From Styela clava (Eukaryota > Chordata > Ascidiacea > Stolidobranchia > Styelidae), in NCBI RefSeq assembly GCF_964204865.1, contig NC_135263.1, forward strand, positions 13,871,426-13,935,425: a DNA stretch of 64,000 nt. The letters are read 5' to 3'. Positions 32,601 through 47,600 of this stretch are shown in pieces. The position numbers were made by a program, and so were the translations under genes. The number at the start of each line of letters is the position of its first letter. Within the stretch, counting starts at the first letter, position 1. The notes under the pieces were generated by a model. That model was not told the DNA's origin, ran no database searches, and was given only the letters and a program-made list of their open reading frames with translations.

Positions 32601-35600
32601 AAAATCAATCAGAACAAAGTTTATTCCATTTCCATCAATATACAATGACTGCAAAATTTTCTGTTGAACACCGACCAACTTAAAACATTTTCCATATTCG
32701 AAAATATAGACAGCATAAAATTTTTTTCGATTACATCCATTTCTTTAATAAAGTAGCATACCTATTTGCATATCCAGATGCAACTACCTCTTCATTGGCA
32801 GTTTTTGCTACGCTTGCTGCTGCCCACAATGATGATACGTCACTATCAGTTATTGTAGATGCACCAGAAGTTGCACGCTGAGCGAGTGAAGCTGATGCCT
32901 CTTTAAAATCTCCTATCGCAGCAAAACACTTTGCAGCAAGTTCAACTGATCCTCCTAAAAGATACAATTTTAATATTTATACAAAGTCCAGAGAACAGCT
33001 CACCGGTAATCATAATACAGCCATTCGTCCGGTTACTAGCCCATGTTGGGTATGGGTTTAGTAAGCCAGTTATTCATTTTGGATATAAGCACATGATTTT
33101 CTGTTTGCCGCAATTTAACACTTCAGAGGAAACATAGCTACCACCCCCATAAATGGCTAGCTAAAGCTCGGAAAGTGAGCATAACTACAGGAATTGAAAT
33201 ATGACTAACATCAAGGTGAGGTACTTAAGGTATTAGGATTATTAATATTACCAGTAAGGGTTAAGACTTAAAAGCAAGTATATTTCAACCCTGTGCCTAT
33301 CGGAATCTAGGTCACGTTTTCATTCATTTTTCTTGGTCAAGTCATTATAAAATAGGATCGCAAGAGTCAAAATCCTATTCCTATTAAATTTTCATGGTGT
33401 ATAACATACGCAATGCCACCATGAATATGATACATTTTAAAACTCGAAATTTTCAAAATTGTACATATATCATGTTCTTAATTTCCTAATTAACTACCTA
33501 CTTATCAATCATGTTATCATTAATTTCATTAATCAATTACCTATTCAATTACCTGTACGGACATACCTAATTAATCATGTTATTCAGATTCGCTCATTCG
33601 CATATCCTACAAAAAACTATAAATATACTATGAGTGATGTCATAAACATGGTTAACAGTTGTCAACATACCGCTTTTCAACTTCTGTCCCCATATTCCCA
33701 CTGTTTTCTTCAACAATGGGTCGTCATCACAAAGACGAGCTTTAGCAAGTGCAACTGCTTCCCTGTAATGTCTACTGTCTAATAAAACTTGTATTGCTTC
33801 TTGTACCTGAAATAGGACATAGATTATGGATAGGTACATCTGAATTAAAGAATCTTCATTAAACATTAAAGTGAAACAATAGCAATATAAAAGAAAAATT
33901 ATTCTGTCCATAAAAATATGAAATGAATTGTATTCTAAAAGGTACTACTTTGAGGTTGGCTTTTTACGATTGTCTAAATTGTCTAAATTAGTTGACAAAT
34001 ATCGTTGTTTACTTTGGGATAGTTACCTTTAATCATTGGTTGGAGCAAGCACAAACTCTTATACATTAAAAAAAAAATCAAGATTATTCACTTTGTCACA
34101 GACTAAGAGATAATGTACTGCATGTAAATGATGATCTTCTGCAATTAGTTGTTTTGCGAACGCATGGGCAGTTTTACGCCAGAATGCTTGGCCAGCAATT
34201 GGTGCCATGGCAACCAGTTGATCAGTCAGTTGCATCTTTTCTTTTGCATCTTCAATGGTACCTGGAAGAGAGAATTTTGATAATATACATGGAGTGGAAT
34301 TCAAGTTTTTTCTGTTAAATTGCTAATGTTAAATATTTACAGAAAAATTAATTAATTTTACATGCATGGAAAGTTAAATAATGAAAAGCTGAAAATTTTT
34401 CAAAAATGGCGATTGAAATTTCCATATAGGTAGATATATAATATTAGATCCCTATTTATTTCCGAGCCTGGACCTAAAATAGTTAGCAAAAAAAGGATTT
34501 CTAACATGGAGTTTTCCATAAAATTAGTAATTTAAAAAAAAACAATCATAAATATTTGCAGAAATATTAATTTCTTTCAAATATATGAAAATAGAAATAA
34601 TGACAATGCCAAAAAAATTTCAAAAACAACCCTTAAAATCCCTGTATATTCTTCAATATAATATTGGATCCCTATTTATTTCATCAACCTGCACCAGCCT
34701 GATATACTTAACAAAGAAAGGTTTCTATCAGCAGAACTAACTAAAAAGAGTTATGTTGTTTGAGCAGTGAATATTTGAATGATATAAATGCTTCGTACCA
34801 ACAATATCTCCCATCCAAATTCTCAGATTGTAATTTCCTTCAGTAATTTCATCTCCTTGAAGTTTGTCTGCTTCATTTTTCATCATCCTGATAAAAAACA
34901 GAGGCTTTTATTTTATTTATGTAACACTGAAATGTTGTTTCTTAAATGTGAAACAGTAAACAAGCTTGCCGGTCGGCGCATCATGCTTTGCTGGAAGAAA
35001 TACGCTTGTCATTGCACCTCTGATTACCCTTCGTCAGATTGGAAGTTCGAATTCTGTGGGGAATAAGTACATGTAGGGGGATTGCTGAACTCCCCGACAT
35101 CATAGGGTGGTTCATGTAGCCACGGGTTAGTTACAGCTTCCTCCACCACCAAGAAACATTTGAAGAAACAACTGGTTAACTATTCCCATACCAGACATGA
35201 ACTGGTACCAGACGAGAGGCCATGATTCGCATATGAATAAGCCACTTTATCAGCTTTCCTCTCCCCCTGGAGTGATTTTTAAATAGCCTGGATTAGGAAC
35301 TCCTATTCGACTATCCATTAATTATTTCATAACTCTTATTGAAGTTAGCTAATATAACATACCTAAAGGCGGCCTTCCTGTCAGTATAAAAACCTAAATT
35401 GATATTATCAGAAGAACCAGGTAGAAACGATAAACTGTCTTGAGAATCAGATTGTTGTTTAGTGTTCCATTGAACTATTTTAATACAATCTTGATGTTGT
35501 TCTGATTTTTTTCTATTGTCCTGAATAACATAAAAAAATAAATTTGCTTAACAAAGAATATAAACACAATATAAGCAATATTTTCAACAAAATTGATATC

Positions 35601-38600
35601 ATTCAAGACAATGAAGTATAATACATGGAACTTTACCAAATGTAGTCTTGAAAAAATTGAAACACAAAATATTGTTTTATAAAACAAACATGTACATAAG
35701 GCCAAACATGGCCATTGGTGATATTCAAAAGAAATACATTTTATTTTGATATGAAAATCCCTCCAACAAGTTTATCAACATTACCATTGTCACAGATTGT
35801 GGAAACATATTTTTCAGTCTTCTTTTGCGTCTTCCAAACAAATCATCATCAGGTTGTGTGCCAGATTTTTTCATCATAGCTCCATCCGACCTCTGTGTTG
35901 AAACCAACTTTATCCTTGAAGTCGCTGGACTTGATTTTGATCTGTATACATGTATCAAGAATGAAACATATGATATTTTATTCTATTAAAATGGGAAGAG
36001 GGTGTAGAACAGTAGTTCTCAAACTTTAATGAGCATTGGCAACCTACCAACTACTCTCCAATCCCAAGGCTACCGACTCTTCAATAAAAAAGCTATTCAA
36101 ATAAATGAGAGAGAAAAAATTCTGTTACAGTTGAGGAATTAAACAAATCAGAGTTAATTTACTTGGGTTAATGTAGAAATTATAAATCTTATTGAATAAT
36201 GTTTTTACTATGAGTAGAGTGTCCCTGTTGTATTTGGCCCAAATGGTTACCAAATATACATACAAAATCATTTGGTTCCAATATTTAAAGTTGTGACGTT
36301 TGAGAAATTTAATGATTTATTACCAACTTATATCTTACCCGGATGACATTTTCCCAGTTGGTGATGTTTTTGTTTCTACAGATACATTTTCTGAACAAAT
36401 AAAACAGGTATGATATTACATATCTTACAAAAGCATAACACCATCCATATGCTAATAATATTGTATAATTAACTTTCCTTCGCCTGTCAAGAACGTTGTG
36501 ACATGATGTTTTGATAATTGTCATGCATGCAAGTTAAATGGATACCATTGCCAGTTTAGAAAAGAACCTGATATATGAGCCTATAAACTGTGATTCCAAG
36601 TGCCAACCATGTAGCAGTTTAGGATTTGAGCAATATTAGAAATAACTTCGGTTCAAGATGTTCATACTTTAGCAATAAAATGGAAAACAAAAACAACAGT
36701 TGAGTTGATACTAAAAAACAGAAAATGTTATAGAATTACCATTTTCTTGCACAGGAAGGTCGCAGTTGATAGTTGCCAACAATTCTGCCTTTTTCTTCTC
36801 TAACAAATAATTCAAGTCGATTGAAACCTCATCACGCGACTCTACAAAAAGTAATACGGGTTAAAAAAATGAAAAACACAACCGTACAAAAATGCAATCT
36901 CTCATAGTAGCCTACCAGTACTGTATTGCAGCTGAGCAACAGAACTTGCGTGAAAGCGGAACCGCCATGAGGAACGCAAATATTCATTTTGATGACGTCA
37001 TTGCACACAAAAAACGAAATCCATAACGGCCACAGGAATTTTTTGAATAAATACAAGTGATAGCCTTCCATTGAGTAATACAATTTTTACCCACCGAAAA
37101 CTTCAAAGCAATTGGTCCAGAAGTTAATGGAAAAAGCGATATTTTCCCAAGAAGAAAAGAAATACTAACATCATGATCAACAACAACTAAGTAACAAAAC
37201 GATCTATACCTACGGCAAGTCATGAAGCACACAAAGACAGTGCTAGCTGTACTTCACTGTACCTCATTGAGCAAATGGAGCTGGTTGCCAAAATCACTTC
37301 AAATCCTAGTTACTTTGAAATTTTTTATACACCGCTCATTCATGTCTTTTGCTCCGAACAAGACCCCATAAAGCAGTATTGATAGGTAACAACTAACAAT
37401 ATGTAAGAAGTTACTGTTATTTGAAAAGATGATATCTCTCCAAATCGGCATCGTCTGCCCATTTCATTTCACCCTGGGTAAAATGGGATTCGAACCAGGA
37501 TCGTTTGATCTGCGATGCCAGTTAAGTAGCATTTATGCAATTTTACATAGAATTTTCAGAAAGTTTGTAAATACATCTTCACACAAACTCCAAAAGCAAT
37601 AAAAACTCCAAATTTCCCAGCCCTGGTTATAAGTGAAATCATTACCACCAGCACCAAGCACATCTCAAAATTGAAAAAGTTAAAAGAACACTAACGGCCA
37701 CCGCCAACAATTTATGAGCTTATTGTAAAGTCTTATTCATAGCAAAGTAGGTTGCTAATAATTTAAACTTACTATCAGTTCCAATTCCATTTACAGTGGT
37801 ATCAGTATTCTGCTGCAATGATGTTGTTGGTTGTGTTGAATTTTGAGAAGTTTTTTTGTTTCTTCCTTTCTTTTTATTTTGAAATTTATTTTTTGGACCA
37901 AACCCAAAATCAGGAAGTGCTGGATAATAAAAATGCATATAACATGAACACCAAAGTACGAATATGTGATTCAAAAAAGTTAAAAACTTCAGAAAGCTAT
38001 TTAAATAGCAATAGACAAACTCAGTAATTATCTGGTTTCATTTTTTTATTAATAGACTTCCTAAGTCAGGGATGGCGAACCACTGACCCGCGGGTCACAA
38101 AGTGACCCACCGGCCCAGGGATGGCCAATACCGAATAGTTCACTATTTCGAATACATTCGAAATTATTTTTTTCGAATATGAAATTTCGAATACTTTGAA
38201 AATGAAATCCACTAATTGAAGCTTATCTAAATGTATGAAGGAATTTCCATACAATAATCAATGGAATAACTGCTATCTACAAGTTACAACCTAGCTATAT
38301 TACCAGGCATTTCATATTTGCAGATTATTGCAGTATATATTTTATATACCATGAGTCATGTTAACAGAATTAAATTAATACGACAATAGTGGTATCGATG
38401 ATGGATTTGAATATTTGCGCAACACAAAATCACCCTAGTAAAACGCCCATACTTTTAAATACCAACCATTATCCAAATTATTTGTCGAAAAGCGGGATAA
38501 AGTATGAGGTATTTTTCCGACTTGTGACAATTTTTTCGTGAGTACAAAAATACGAATCAAAAATTAATTATATTTGGGAACTTTACCACAATTTTAAGTC

Positions 38601-41600
38601 CGCAGATCGTCGTTGTATGTTTGAGTAATAATACTTTTATTATTTCATAAATATGAAAATAGGAATCAAAAACTATTTATAATCGGGTAGTTTACCACAC
38701 ATTGTAAGTCCACAGATCGCCTTGTATTTTGTAAATACGAAAATAGGAATCAAAAATTAATATTAATCGCGAGTTTGCCACACTATTTATGTCCACAGAT
38801 TGCCGTGATATTGTGCCGAATATGATTAGTTTTGATTCTTATTTTCGTACTCACGAAAAATTGTCACAAGTCGGAAAAACAATTTATATTTCATCCCGCT
38901 CTTGGGAACTAATTTGTATAATGGTTGCCATTGGTTTGTATTTAAAAGTATGGACTTTTTACTAGGATGATTTTGTGCTGCGCAAAATATTCAAATCCAT
39001 GACCGATACTACTACTTAAAATGTCTTACCGTGTTAATTTAATTCTATTATCATAACTCAAATGTTGGTAAATCGGGCAGTTTACCACACATTTGAAGGC
39101 CACAGATCGCCGTTGCATTTTAGAATTATTAGTTTTATTATTTTGTAAACACGAGTCCGAAATTAATTATAATTGGGCAGTTTACCACGTATTTCATGTC
39201 CACAAATACCCGTTGTATTTGGCATTAATACTTTCATTATTTTATCAATATAAAAATAGGAATCAATATTTAATAATATCAGTCAGTTTACTACACATTT
39301 TATGTCCACAGATTGTCGATACAACCATGAGTTACGTTGAACAGAATTAAATTAATACGGCATGACATTTTAAATGCTAGTACCAGTCATGGATTGGATT
39401 ATTTTGCGCAACAAAAAATCATCCTGGAAAGGATCGATACTTTTAACTATCGTTATCAGAATTATTTGCCAGAAATTATTTTCTAATAAATCGACTTGTT
39501 TTTCCAACTTGTGACAATTTATTGGATATCGTAACAATTACGGCTATAAATACCGTATTTCCCGGCTAATAAGTCCACATGGCAAATAGGACGATGTCTA
39601 TTTTTAGCACTCAAAAAAGGTTTTTTTCCATAAAGGCCTCCAATAAGACGGGTAGAAAAATTCGCTAATAATTTTATATGTTTAGAACCAGATCATGTTA
39701 GTTTGGTAGAATCATACTCACAGAATTAACTATTTTTAACAATTGAGCGGTAAATTTAAGTTGTAAAGCGGCAATCATTTTGGACAACCTATTAACCCGA
39801 ATGTTGAAATAATTTTGGAATGTGATAAGTACTACACTGTACGTCCACGGGTTATTTCACAGCTGTGTTTTCCTACCCCTGTCGTGTTTTGCTGAATCGG
39901 CAAAACGAAGGGGTCACAAATCACTTTATCTTGGTGGCCGTGTTCCTCTTTAAAGTAACGATAACCATCCTGCGATTAAATATTATGATTGGCAGACCCT
40001 AAGACCCAAATATAAGGTTACACAAATCATGCTTGAGAAGACTCATGCGAATAATAAGCAGGCCACATAGAAATAAAAGAAACATACTTTCTCAATTCTT
40101 CGACGTAATGGAAATGAATTTGTAAATTAAAAGCCTCGTACACGAATGTCGGCAATGTCCACCCACGCAAACGTGCAAAGGTGTCGCAACACTATGCGAC
40201 GTACGGTCGCACAGAATATAAACATTCAAAGTGCCGATTTAAAAAGTCGTTTAAAGCTTCCCGTAAAAAAAAAAAAAAACGAAACACCACGTTTACGGCG
40301 AAAAGTGGCTACTATTCGGAATTATTCGAAAATCAGCCGAAAAGGTATTCGAATACCTTGATATTCGAATACATTCGAATATTCGATTCGTTTTGGACAA
40401 CCCTGCCCACCGCGTTTTATTCGTGACCCGCTAAGGCACGAATAAAATGCTAACATATCAGTGATAAAACCGGCCTCAAATTAATCTAACAATAACTAAA
40501 CTATTATAATGTACCGTCAGTTGGGCAGTCAGGACTGCGATCGCTTATATTCAAATTGTTAGTTTTTCGGTACGTTAATTTTCAAAACCCATAATCTTGG
40601 ACGCATGTCTGTACCGTTGCGTGCCGTTATTCAGCTATTGACTCTGACATCGTTTATGACATAACAATGCAATTGATGTTCATTTCTCGCAACGTCTTGT
40701 CTCTTTCAGAAGTGCATCTGCCGACAGTTTTAGGGGATATACGAGAACTAGATGCTACTTTGCATTTTATTAGTTTCTCGCCTACAATGCTGTTGAGAAT
40801 ACAAAATCTTTCAGACTTGAAATAAAATCTAGAATCACAATGGGGCAGTGTAAAATTGCTTTTAATTTGGTTAAAGTTGATAGAAAAATACAACACTATC
40901 AGAGTGGAATTCCCTCCAAACTCTTTGGAACCTTGAAATAATTTGCCGCATCATCCTAAACGTAATTCATATGCGTACTCTAATTTCATAAATTGGAGTG
41001 CCATAAAAAGTCCATGATACAAGTGCTGTATAAGTAAAGCCCTAAACTACACCAACATTAACAACCGCTAAACTACACCAACATTAACAACCGCTAAACT
41101 ACACCAACATTAACAACCGCTAAACTACACCAACATTAACAACCGCTGTATCATGATTTGTTTCAGAAGTTTTTATAGATACAAACATTGATTAAATATC
41201 TGTGACCCACTCTCTTCTGTTCCGCGATAAAAATATAATTTTTGACCCATTCATTGAAAAAGGTTCGCCATCCCTGTCCTAAGTCTTACAAACATTTACC
41301 AAACTGTTTTCTATTTTAAAACTCAACTTATTAGTGTCAGCATTTACTCCAATTTAATAATACAATAGCTAACCATCGAATAATTTCTGGAGTCCAGAAG
41401 ATACATCCCCATTATCCCCATTAATACTGCAAAATGAAAATATTCAGAAAATTGCAACAAAGTTGCTATGTTAAAAAAAGGGTACTCCCGTAGTATGTGT
41501 ACCAGGTTAGTGTTGGGCCATAATTTTATTCCGATTTTCCTTATTTTAGTCCCATTAAGAGTTCGGGGAATGTCTCTTTTATCCAAGTGAATATACTCCC

Positions 41601-44600
41601 TGCCCATAGGCTTCCGTCCCTTTACACAACTCGATGTAAAGTAGGCAAACAAAATTAGTAACCTTCATATTGGTACACATACTTCTGGAGCGCCAAAAAA
41701 AGGTTGCCTAGCGTCTAATATAGGTTGTCAGATGATGGGAAATAATCATTTTCCATTAAAAAACTATGTCAACTTAGTCTTAATCTGAAATGTTTGACAT
41801 AAATCATGGAGTGTGTGTTATCCTTCAAGTTTCCATGAGACTAACTACTTATCCTTCTTCTATACTTTTGTGCCTGTGGATACGTATACACATATAAAAC
41901 AAGAATGTTGTTGCAGGAGCGAAGATAACTATTCTAAGTGATTCAAATTCACTACACAAATGTATTTCTGTAATGTTTCTCGTCTAACAAAGTTCAGACT
42001 TTCTAAGACATACATAATTCAACTACAAAAAGAAGAAAAACGCTTTTCTGAGAAAGTCCGACATTGGTCAGATGAAATGTTACAGAAATTATTTATGTTA
42101 GTGTGTGACAAGACCATCGGATCATTTAAAATTAAAGTTACCCTGAAAATTTTTTTATTATACCTTTTACTGGTTCAGTATGTTGTTGATCTTCAGCATA
42201 CCATCCATGTACAGTATAGTCATCAGCACCAGTGTAAATGATCCCACTTGACTTTTCAGGGTTTTGTTCATCAATAACAGAACTCCATATAACGCACATG
42301 AGACGACCATGATGCCCTCGGAAATTATGCAACGGCTTTTCTGTCTCTGTGTCCCACACCTATTAAAAAGCACATTTAAAAGTATTATAACAGAAAATCG
42401 AGGATGATCCTAAAACAGAACCTTCAAATTTCCAAATTACTTCTACGATAATGAAGAAAATTTATTTAACACTTGCACTTCTGGTTGTGTATGATTGTTC
42501 ACAAAAGTTTCAGTAATCTAGGACAATTTGTACAAAAGTTATTTCTCTCTAGAATATGTTCCAAATGATCTGGTTTCTGTTTTTCTTATGTCACTCTGCT
42601 GTACAAACTTTTCCAATATGACTGGTATTACTGTCATTTGACTACTAATCTAGTGTTTTTGTTTAAATATAATCCCATATTAGTATGGTATAAGATTCTT
42701 TATCTTTGGAACGGTCAATTTTGTGAAAAAACACATTGGCAGTGTTAGTTGTCTTTCTGCCAACTACATCGTCTGCTCAGAGGGGTGAGAGTTAGCAATT
42801 GGGTGTGATTAGACCTATATCCAGGGCTGCCATAATGTCCTTATTACTTATCGATTTTAATCGGTAAGTATGTTGATAGGTATTTGTCTGTCTGTAGGTC
42901 TGTTTGTCTGTTAGATGCACGCGATATCTCACAAAAGCGAGATTGAATCTGCTCCAGATTTTGCATGTGCATTCATCTTATCTCGGACCAGAAGCCTATT
43001 GATTTTGGGCGAATTATGTTGTATAATTAGCGAGTTATTAATTAATTAGTGATGGGACACAAGGTGTCACTATGGAGTAAGAGTGCTGTTTTGGGGGATC
43101 CCCTAACTTTCGATCGATAAGTCTTTGGTCTCTGACCGATATTCTCGTTTCTAAGATTTGTCCTTAATTTGATGGTCTTTGTCTCAGAAAATATCTTAGT
43201 CCTTTTTTCTGAAAGATGTCCCTATTTTGATATGTGTCCTTATTTTTGTTTTATTTTTAGGGGTAAAGGTCCCTATAGCGTGCACTTGGATTTGTCAATT
43301 CGAATGATTGATTTGTTAGAAAGGATATTAGTACCTCATAGATTGCTATGCGCATTCATGACGTAATAACAGCAAATTAATTGCCACAATGACAAAACAA
43401 CATCCTATCAGCAAAGATCAGTTCGTGTAACTTGAATCAAAATACAACTTAGAAGTGAGATGAAACAGATAGTTTATAAAAAAAAACTGCTGAAGCAAAT
43501 CCTTTCTAGGGAAAAGTATGAATGGACACGGGTCGCACTGGCATGAAAACATTTTTTTTTATTAAATTTTGTTCTTATTTTATCTTAGTATCATGTTTCT
43601 TCAACGTCCTCATTTTTGTGTTACTATCGATGGCAACCCTGCCTATATCTCTGATCGGAAAGACATTGAGCGAGTTGAATGCCTAGTACAAAGGTTGTTG
43701 TGTCAGTATACAAGATCTTTGTTTTTCAATTTTTGGAATTCTCAAATATGAATTTTCAACTGTCCTCAATGCTATAATTTCAAAATGGCCGCTATTACAA
43801 ACATTGTTATATAATTCTGTCTTGCTTAATTGTCATAACAATAACTTACCTGTGCTGTACTGTCATATGAAGACGACACAATCTGACTCGTATTTCTAGG
43901 ATTATATGACAATCCAGTGATTCTTGATAAATGTCCGACAAGTGATCGATGTGGTTTTGATACCAGTATAGGATTTTCTGAACAAAATACTGTAAAGTTA
44001 AAAGACAAGTTTCCACTAGAGCAGTGCAGTCTAGTTTTGCCAGGTATAAACAAAATTGCGTGGAACTGAATATCATTCAGGACTGATCAATAGGACATTG
44101 TTCGTCCATGATTAAGCCATCTTTTCTCTGGTCCAGGATAAATATCAAAATCATATTCTATTCCTAGTGACTTTACAGGACAAATGGACAATTCCAGAAA
44201 TTCGAGGTTCGAACAAAACTGCACAAAAGTTACACACAAGTGGATATAAAATATATACCGGTAGTCAAATATTGCATGACACTACGGGACGGCAAGTCCA
44301 CCATGCATTAACATTTTATTGCATTGTGATGTAAATTGTCACTATGGTACAGCAGGAGCCCATACAACTTTCTGGTGCAGTAACTGGAGGACGCCCTCTT
44401 GAATACCCGATGAAACTACACTATATTATATAAATTAAGTGGAATAATATTCTGTTCTGTTACAGATCGTCACACAACCTGTAACACAATATTTATAGAA
44501 TATGCCTGTTTTAGAAAGAAATTCACAATTAATCCGATAATAAACCTACCGAGTTCATTACCAAGTGTGTATTCATTTTCCAAGAATATTTTCTTCAAAT

Positions 44601-47600
44601 CATGAACGTGAATAATGGAGTTATTGGATCCAGTGACAATTTCAAGAAACTTATCTGAAAAAAATAAGAAGGATTTATTGTACATTTACCGTATCTGTCA
44701 ATAGTTGAATCAAAATATTGCATTTGGCTGTTATACCAACATAGAGATCCAAAAACAGAACCCAAGACATTTGGAACATATTCCACAGCAGGGGTGTGCA
44801 ACAGGTGATAAGGAATTGCACCAGTAAAAAATTTCTTTCATTTCTGAGCATTAAATATTGAAATTTTTATTTTCTTGCTTAACAGCACATGTTCTTAACT
44901 CAATATGAAAAATATGATATAATGCTTACTAACTGTTAGTTTCTTCGTCGTTAGGTCTCCATTTTACACAATTTACAATCTTTGAATGACTTTTGATTTC
45001 TAATATATGATTGAGATGAGGTGAGAGGTAGATGTTTATTGTTCTGTAACAAAATGCATCGTTCAAAATTTCTATCCACCAGAAACAAAGAACATAAAAA
45101 AATTTCTTAATCTTTCTTTCTTAAATAATAAAAAGTGACATAAAATTTTTGAAACACTGTTCCCAAAGTAGAATAACTAATTTATTGGAGCAGTCAATTT
45201 CTATACTAACTAGGAATTTAACTCATGTGGTTGACCCAATTACGCTAGTAGTATCTATACATTGGCCAGTTTGCATTTCATTTACTGTGTATTAATTATG
45301 CTAGTAACAGGGATGAATGTAGTTTATTGAATTCATTTCGTGTTACGTCGGACAGTTTAGAATTACATAAAGTCAAGTCATTATCCAGTCAAAATAATGG
45401 ATATAATTTGATGGTTGAAAATATTATCTTTTACTTTTGTCCCTTTTGCCATAGCATTTGTTTTTTTATTCAACGCTTGATCACACATTGCGCTCTGTAC
45501 AAGGCCTTGTAAAGCCATCTGACTATATTCAAGGAGCTACTACCTTTTCGAAAGGAGCCGGATCTTTATATCCGGCACTGCCTACGGAATATCAACATTA
45601 CGTGTGAAGTAGGGATCCTAGGTGGAGATAACCCGACCCGATGTGTAATATGCGATGCTATTTGAGTTGCCATCAAGCAACCCAGTATATCAGTAGCTGT
45701 TGATTGCAAGCCAATGTAGCAAAATGGGTAATTTGCCTGTTTTCAGTTTTTTGCTTGTGTAAGCTCATGTCTTAAAAGCATAATTTTTATCCCAGATGGT
45801 GCCTGCAACATGGTTTCAACATGGACTGATGCCCGAACGAGAGGACGTGGTTCATCATATGATTAAAAATGCTTATCCGCTTACCTCTCCTCCAGAATAA
45901 ATACAAAAATTTTATCTATCTATAAATTATCAACAGAATGCATAAGTAATGTTCTCGTTATAAGCTACTGACCCATTGTCATTTCCAATTGCAAGCAGAC
46001 TCTCATCTTGATTCCAAGATACTTCACTATGTTTACCAGGAGAATGAGATGAATTTGAACTTGAAATAATTTGATCAATATCGACGGCATCTTTGGACAT
46101 GTTCTAAAAGCAAGGAAAATCAATCCATGGGACTCTAGGTTGGAATAAATGCCACAGAAGCATGATAAGAAAAAACAGGTCAAAAGAAAAGTGGGTTATA
46201 CTGCAGGGCTGAGGAGCCAAAGCTGTGACATTTTTTGAAATTTTGAAATGCAAAATGCTCTCGCAAAAAAGCATTCGGGCTGATGTTAAAAAGAAACCCC
46301 GAAGCTGAAGCATTGTGATCCCAACCAACTCCCCAGTCATATTGAAAATAATCCGAAAAAAACGATTACCACACACACACACACACAGTTACACTGAATG
46401 TGACATACCAACCAACAGAAAAGCTATATAATATGATGGCCATACATAGTTACAGGGGGTGATTGATCACAGACAATGGACCTAAGAAAAATCTATATAA
46501 AAACCTATAACCTAAGAAAAATCTGTATAATGTCGAGAAATATAAAATTCAAAAAAAATATTTTATTCCATCGTAGCCTGACAAAACTTTTATAGTCGAC
46601 TTGCATAATGATTTGATGGAAAAGCTGGTCCTAGATCTTTTTCGATCCTATCATAGCTAAACAACAATATTATTGCCAAGCTAAAACAATTAATTGAAAC
46701 AAATATTGAAAATTTAAATATTCCAATAATTCAAAGTCGATAGTGCTCATTTTAAGCTACATTAAAATTATCACAACGTTCAAAATCAAAATAAGAATAT
46801 TCTAAATATTCAAAATCTAATCGTTAATTATTAAATCTGGAAGATCAAACTAAAAAAGATAAGAAAATAAAGCATACCGATGGGTTATGTTGTAAAATTT
46901 TTCCATCACCGCCGCACGAAAATAAATGAAGATTTTTATTTTTATTGGTAGCTGTTGATATTGAAGATGTTGGCTTTTCATCATCTATTAGTTTAGGGGA
47001 GCATTTTGGCCCCCAAGACAATGCATACACCGGTTTCATGTGATATGTTTCAGCCACAACAGGTGGTCGCAACGAAAGTGTGTCATATATGCCGACCTGG
47101 AAATAATTTCAATTTTCAAGAACATAAAAGCAAATTCTATGAGTGAAACCAATTCTAGAGATGTACAAATACAAAAATTGAGTTTTGGATTAGACAAAAT
47201 TTGTATTTATTGAAAACATGATTATGATGTTACCTTTCCATCTTCAGTTGCAAAAGCAAGACAACCTTCTTTGTTAGGATGCCATGCAAGTGCCATAACC
47301 TGGAACAAAACAAAAAAAGGATTTAAAAAATTAAAGTTTTGTTAAAGAGACAAAAAGACAATCTTTATTCTCGTGCTATGGCAAAGTGGTTAGCATGTTA
47401 AATCCAATTACGTTGATTCAGACTGGATGGAAACATTTCTGAATCCAGTTCCAATCTCCGATGTAACAATATTTCGAATGAAAAATACCTCTAGCATTGT
47501 CTAATCTTATGCCGATTTAACTAAAGTATGTTTCTTGTCCAGGCAGGACAGACCTTTCATATTTATCCCAGGGTAGAGAAAATGAAATAAAATGGTTCAA

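Larger units (their letters stand above)
38067..41276. mobile_element. hAT element, 3,210 bp including a nested insert, TSD TCCTAAGT
   Basis: The ends are CAGGGATGGCGAACC and GGTTCGCCATCCCTG, a perfect 15-bp inverted repeat. Exact 8-bp target duplications TCCTAAGT lie at 38059-38066 and 41277-41284. It sits in GEMIN5 intron 14 and accounts for most of that 4.2-kb intron. About 2.3 kb of it is a second, nested element. No transposase frame is recognised. Confidence 0.92.

Noticed and set aside
36012-36100. hAT element beginning CAGTAGTTCTCAAACTTT
   Set aside because: Only one plausible terminus; no inverse partner or target duplication found within the intron.
37478-37560. Functional tRNA gene
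   Set aside because: Only the B box and part of a T arm are convincing; no acceptor stem can be paired.
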